8,685 nucleotides of DNA from positions 1 to 8,685 of the forward strand of contig CAZQAA010000001.1 in the NCBI GenBank assembly GCA_964591255.1. The letters are read 5' to 3'. Shown one piece after another: positions 6,638 to 8,685 of this stretch. A model generated the notes under the pieces. It saw nothing but the letters and a program-made list of their open reading frames with translations. It was not told where the DNA came from and did no database searches. Position 1 is the first letter of the stretch. Each line of letters begins with the position of its first letter. Source of the DNA: CAZQAA01 sp964591255 (GTDB taxonomy: Bacteria > Desulfobacterota > DSM-4660 > Desulfatiglandales > Desulfatiglandaceae). The position numbers and the translations under genes are program-made.

Positions 6638-7795
6638 CTATCCGTCGCTGGATTGTTTTTTATGACGGTTCCCTTTGTCCAGCCAGTTTGTATCGGTAAA
6701 AAACTTGACGGTCACAATATCGCCCAATATAGATCCTATGGTTTCGATAGTTTTTCTGAATGGAGTATTTCGCACATATTGCCACCTGACGTCTTTGGTA
6801 TGGTGTTCAGGATTTTTAATATTGTAAAGAATAGGGGGCTTGAGGTCTTTCATGTTGCTTAAATTAACTGCATGTACCCTTAACCAGGCCTCTCCGCCGG
6901 GCAGGATATCGGTCAAGTAATCTATTGCTACCTGACCGTTGTCAAATATAATTGTGGTAAGTTTTTCTCCAGATGAAATATTTCCGATTGTGGCATCAGG
7001 GACTACTTCTAAAAGATTCCAGCCTGCCAAGGCCACGTCTTCTCCAGCATGTATTACACTTTCAGAGGTTCCCTGAATCATATCTCCGAAAATGGCCTCA
7101 TTGATTTTGGAGAAAAAATAGCCTGTCCTTTTTAAAAATCCTTTGGGTTCTTCTTCTCCATCCGGCCGCCAAAGACCAAAGCTCAAGGCGCTTCCCACAT
7201 CTTTGAAAAAGTCTACAAAAGAAGCGGCCAGGCCTTTCTGTCTGGCTTTATGGATTTGATTGCTTTCGTCACGGTATCTTATTTCGGAGCCGAAAAGGAT
7301 GTCCCTAAAGAAATTTTTTATATTGCCAAGGGCATCTGTAATATCCTTCATCAATCGATCACAAAAGGATGTTTGCCCTTTTGACATGGATTCCACCCTG
7401 TTTTGATCCAAGTAATAATAATCTCCTCCCGGATTGCTGAGAAGCTGGTCATCCTTATATTTTTCCCATCCGCTCCAGTCTGTATCAACCCCTTTCATGG
7501 GGCGGATCTCAACTGGAGTATTGATATGCTTGGCTGGATCTGCATGCTTTTGGTAGGCGGCATAGGCTTTGTTTGCAGACCTCAACTTGGGTCCGATTTT
7601 TGACTGGTGGATATCAGCAGTAAACGGTGTGAAAGATATATTATTCGGACTCGTATTGTTAACATTTATCGAAACAGATGAGAATTTGGCCCCAAGAAGT
7701 GATCGGAATGCTGACTTTTCTCCTTTGGTGGTTTGGGATAAATGGGAATGGTAATCGTGTGGGATTGATGTAGGGTTGATGTGTTGAGATTCCAT
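6638..7795 (-). CDS. Hypothetical protein of unknown family, 385 aa
   Basis: I do not recognise this protein. The reading frame is intact and its ATG at 7795 is the only start codon after an upstream in-frame stop; the Shine-Dalgarno is poor (GACGG). No signal peptide and no clear transmembrane helix are visible. Residues 1-110 are rich in Ser, Asn, His and Pro and look disordered. Residues 140-245 contain three loosely similar aromatic segments ending in FG: NFFRDILFG (161-169), DFFKDVGSALSFG (195-207) and YFFSKINEAIFG (226-237). A more hydrophobic block, VALAGWNLLEVVPDATIGN (254-272), is followed by a mixed region with IIFDNGQVAIDYLTDILPGGEAWLRVHAVNL (282-312). The C-terminus is basic (RHKKQSS). 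No catalytic motif stands out. It is transcribed toward the dcw cluster but separated from mraZ by 216 bp with a separate promoter, and from dtd by 210 bp with its own candidate sigma-54 promoter, so it is probably an independently regulated single gene. Confidence 0.8.
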   Translation of the reverse strand: MESQHINPTSIPHDYHSHLSQTTKGEKSAFRSLLGAKFSSVSINVNNTSPNNISFTPFTADIHQSKIGPKLRSANKAYAAYQKHADPAKHINTPVEIRPMKGVDTDWSGWEKYKDDQLLSNPGGDYYYLDQNRVESMSKGQTSFCDRLMKDITDALGNIKNFFRDILFGSEIRYRDESNQIHKARQKGLAASFVDFFKDVGSALSFGLWRPDGEEEPKGFLKRTGYFFSKINEAIFGDMIQGTSESVIHAGEDVALAGWNLLEVVPDATIGNISSGEKLTTIIFDNGQVAIDYLTDILPGGEAWLRVHAVNLSNMKDLKPPILYNIKNPEHHTKDVRWQYVRNTPFRKTIETIGSILGDIVTVKFFTDTNWLDKGNRHKKQSSDG

Positions 7796-7838
7796 CAGGC
7801 CGTCTTGTTCACTTTTTGAATACTAATTTTGATTAACA

Positions 7839-7854
7839 GGCTGTTGATATGCCA
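7839..7854 (-). promoter_or_regulatory. Second, weaker -24/-12-like site
   Basis: On the minus strand TGGCA is followed by GC at the correct distance, with 10 nt between the GG (plus 7852-7853) and the GC (plus 7840-7841). The -12 box is CAGC rather than TTGC, so the match is partial. It lies between the stronger site at 7873-7888 and the start codon at 7795. Confidence 0.3.
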
Positions 7855-7872
7855 GGAGCTGTCTATTTTTCC

Positions 7873-7888
7873 TGCAATGTTAATGCCA
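7873..7888 (-). promoter_or_regulatory. Predicted sigma-54 (-24/-12) promoter of the unknown gene
   Basis: The minus strand reads TGGCAT-TAACA-TTGCA. The invariant GG (plus 7886-7887) and GC (plus 7874-7875) are separated by exactly 10 nt, and both the TGGCA and TTGC blocks agree with the consensus TGGCAC-N5-TTGC. Predicted transcription would begin near 7862, leaving a leader of about 67 nt before the ATG at 7795. Sigma-54 promoters need an AAA+ enhancer-binding activator bound upstream, and a palindrome lies at a fitting distance (7946-7962). Confidence 0.68.
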
Positions 7889-7926
7889 CAGGTGTTTATT
7901 CTTTTTACAGACCTAATTATCACCAC

Positions 7927-7944
7927 ATAACAGCATATTGTTAT
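7927..7944. repeat. 6-bp inverted repeat ATAACA-N6-TGTTAT
   Basis: Exact arms ATAACA and TGTTAT flank GCATAT. It directly adjoins the larger palindrome at 7946-7962 and lies about 40 bp upstream of the sigma-54-like -24 element. It could be a second half of an activator site or part of a transcript hairpin after dtd; nothing in the bases decides between these. Confidence 0.4.
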
Positions 7945-7945
7945 T

Positions 7946-7962
7946 TTGCCCTGCAAGGGCAA
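7946..7962. promoter_or_regulatory. 17-bp palindrome, candidate upstream activator site
   Basis: TTGCCCT-GCA-AGGGCAA has perfect 7-bp arms. Its centre (7954) lies about 92 bp upstream of the predicted sigma-54 transcription start near 7862, within the range where enhancer-binding proteins usually bind. The alternative is a 3' hairpin of dtd, whose stop is 44 bp away, but no T-tract follows the stem on the minus strand (AATAACAATA), which argues against an intrinsic terminator. Confidence 0.5.
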
Positions 7963-7977
7963 CATAAATAGTTTTCC

Positions 7978-7985
7978 GTTATAAC
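7978..7985. repeat. 8-bp palindrome GTTATAAC
   Basis: Perfect self-complementary octamer in the dtd to unknown-gene spacer, 20 bp downstream of the dtd stop. It shares the TTATAAC/GTTAT lexicon with the ATAACA-TGTTAT repeat at 7927-7944. Short AT-rich palindromes arise easily by chance, so this is recorded as part of the repeat cluster only. Confidence 0.25.
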
Positions 7986-8005
7986 AGGAAAATTTTTCCT
8001 TTAGG

Positions 8006-8455
8006 CTAAAAAATTTTTGTGCTGTCTAATATAAAGGTGACAGGCCCGTCATTTATCAGGTACACATCCATCTTTTCCTGGAATTTTCCCGTGGCCACAT
8101 GGATTCCTTTTGTTTTCATGAGTTGGATAAAGCCCTCGTACAGTTCAAATGCCTTTTCCGGCCTTGCAGCGTGGGCGAAAGACGGTCTTCTCCCTTTGCG
8201 GCAGTCACCCCAGAGTGTAAATTGCGATACTACTAATGCGGAGCCTTTCACATCGATCAATGAACGATTCATCAGACCCTTAGCATCTGGAAAGATGCGA
8301 AGGTTTTGGATCTTTTCGGCCAGATAGATATTGTCCTTTTCCGAATCATCCTTGCTGACTCCCAAAAAAATTAATACCCCTGGACCAATAGCGCCCACTA
8401 TCTCTCCCCTTACTTCAACCCTTGCCTCCTTCACCCTTTGTATGATAGCCCTCAT
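8006..8455 (-). CDS. dtd: D-aminoacyl-tRNA deacylase (Dtd)
   Basis: Cytoplasmic homodimeric proofreading enzyme that hydrolyses D-aminoacyl-tRNA (and Gly-tRNA-Ala) so that D-amino acids are recycled and kept out of proteins. The 149 residues fit the family's usual 145-150. Signatures include the N-terminal MRAIIQRVKEARVEV, the active-site SQFTL (77-81), RPSF (90-93) and the cross-subunit Gly-cisPro motif in NDGPVT (135-140), with G137-P138. The ATG at 8455 is standard for the family; AGAGGA lies 10 nt upstream (8466-8471). A candidate promoter sits at 8523-8551. The stop at 8006 is followed by 210 bp without a gene, so dtd is probably monocistronic or the end of its unit. Confidence 0.98.
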   Translation of the reverse strand: MRAIIQRVKEARVEVRGEIVGAIGPGVLIFLGVSKDDSEKDNIYLAEKIQNLRIFPDAKGLMNRSLIDVKGSALVVSQFTLWGDCRKGRRPSFAHAARPEKAFELYEGFIQLMKTKGIHVATGKFQEKMDVYLINDGPVTFILDSTKIF

Positions 8456-8522
8456 AATCTGTTTTTCCTCTTAGGATTGTGTGGTATTATTATTTCTTCC
8501 GCTTATACAGATCTTATTGTAT

Positions 8523-8551
8523 ATGCTAAGAGATTAAATTACGTTAGTCAA
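8523..8551 (-). promoter_or_regulatory. Candidate sigma-70-type promoter for dtd
   Basis: The minus strand has TTGACT (plus 8546-8551, 5 of 6), a 17-bp spacer and TAGCAT (plus 8523-8528, 4 of 6). The predicted start is about 60 nt before the dtd ATG. The site falls in the 175-bp divergent region between dtd and the plus-strand gene at 8631. The AT-rich context makes chance matches likely, so confidence is moderate. Confidence 0.45.
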
Positions 8552-8630
8552 AGGCACTATAAAGTGTATTATGCTCAGGATCTGTTTGTGCACGGGCATC
8601 CGCCGAACAAGGGAATAGCAGGAGGTGTAA

Positions 8631-8685
8631 ATGGGAGATACAGGTCATACTGTGGGACGGATCTCATCTGGACAGGCTGCGGAAG
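8631..8685 (+). CDS. Start of an unidentified protein, cut by the right edge
   Basis: An ATG at 8631 opens a frame with no stop to the end of the window, giving MGDTGHTVGRISSGQAAE, 18 residues and too few to assign a family. What supports a real gene is the near-perfect AGGAGG Shine-Dalgarno (8620-8625), placed 5 nt before the ATG, and its divergent arrangement relative to dtd. A TATTAT hexamer at 8567-8572 could be a -10 element for it, but I see no convincing -35 at the right distance. Confidence 0.55.
   Translation, partial: MGDTGHTVGRISSGQAAE

Noticed and set aside
7986..8000. AGGAAAA-T-TTTTCCT inverted repeat near the dtd stop
   Set aside because: The single central base leaves no loop for an RNA hairpin, and A/T-rich symmetry of this kind is common by chance.
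8553..8566. AGGCAC on the plus strand as a -24 element for the 8631 gene
   Set aside because: The dinucleotide at the -12 position is TG instead of the required GC, so it is not a credible sigma-54 promoter.
8571..8618. 15-codon plus-strand frame ending just before the 8631 gene, possible leader peptide
   Set aside because: It has no Shine-Dalgarno, no run of regulatory codons and no attenuator hairpin after it.

Overview
The window looks like a chromosomal segment of a Gram-negative bacterium, most likely a Desulfobacterota (former Deltaproteobacteria) member. The evidence is the gene order, MurE with a meso-diaminopimelate signature, FtsI carrying a C-terminal PASTA domain, and a sigma-54-type promoter. 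The lineage is inferred from style and order, not from a search. All identified genes are on the minus strand except one partial gene entering at the right edge.

Right to left, in the direction of transcription: a divergent gene start on the plus strand at 8631; dtd (D-aminoacyl-tRNA deacylase, 8006-8455); a 210-bp intergenic region rich in inverted repeats with a good -24/-12 promoter match; a 385-aa protein of unknown family (6638-7795); a 216-bp control region; then the start of the division and cell wall (dcw) cluster: mraZ, rsmH, ftsL, ftsI, murE and a murF cut by the left edge.

The dcw genes are tightly packed. ATGA overlaps join rsmH to ftsL and ftsL to ftsI, and the murE stop directly abuts the murF start. 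Together they make the cluster regulator (MraZ), a 16S rRNA methyltransferase (RsmH), two septal proteins (FtsL, FtsI/PBP3) and two successive Mur ligases that add meso-DAP and then D-Ala-D-Ala to the UDP-MurNAc peptide.

The mraZ control region shows a TTGACA promoter whose -10 overlaps the first of four tandem 10-bp repeats, the expected layout of an autoregulatory MraZ operator. The most unusual part of the window is the unknown gene between dtd and mraZ, which has its own candidate sigma-54 promoter and an upstream palindrome suited to an enhancer-binding protein. No mobile element, CRISPR array, tRNA or rRNA was seen, and no gene-free stretch exceeds 300 bases.
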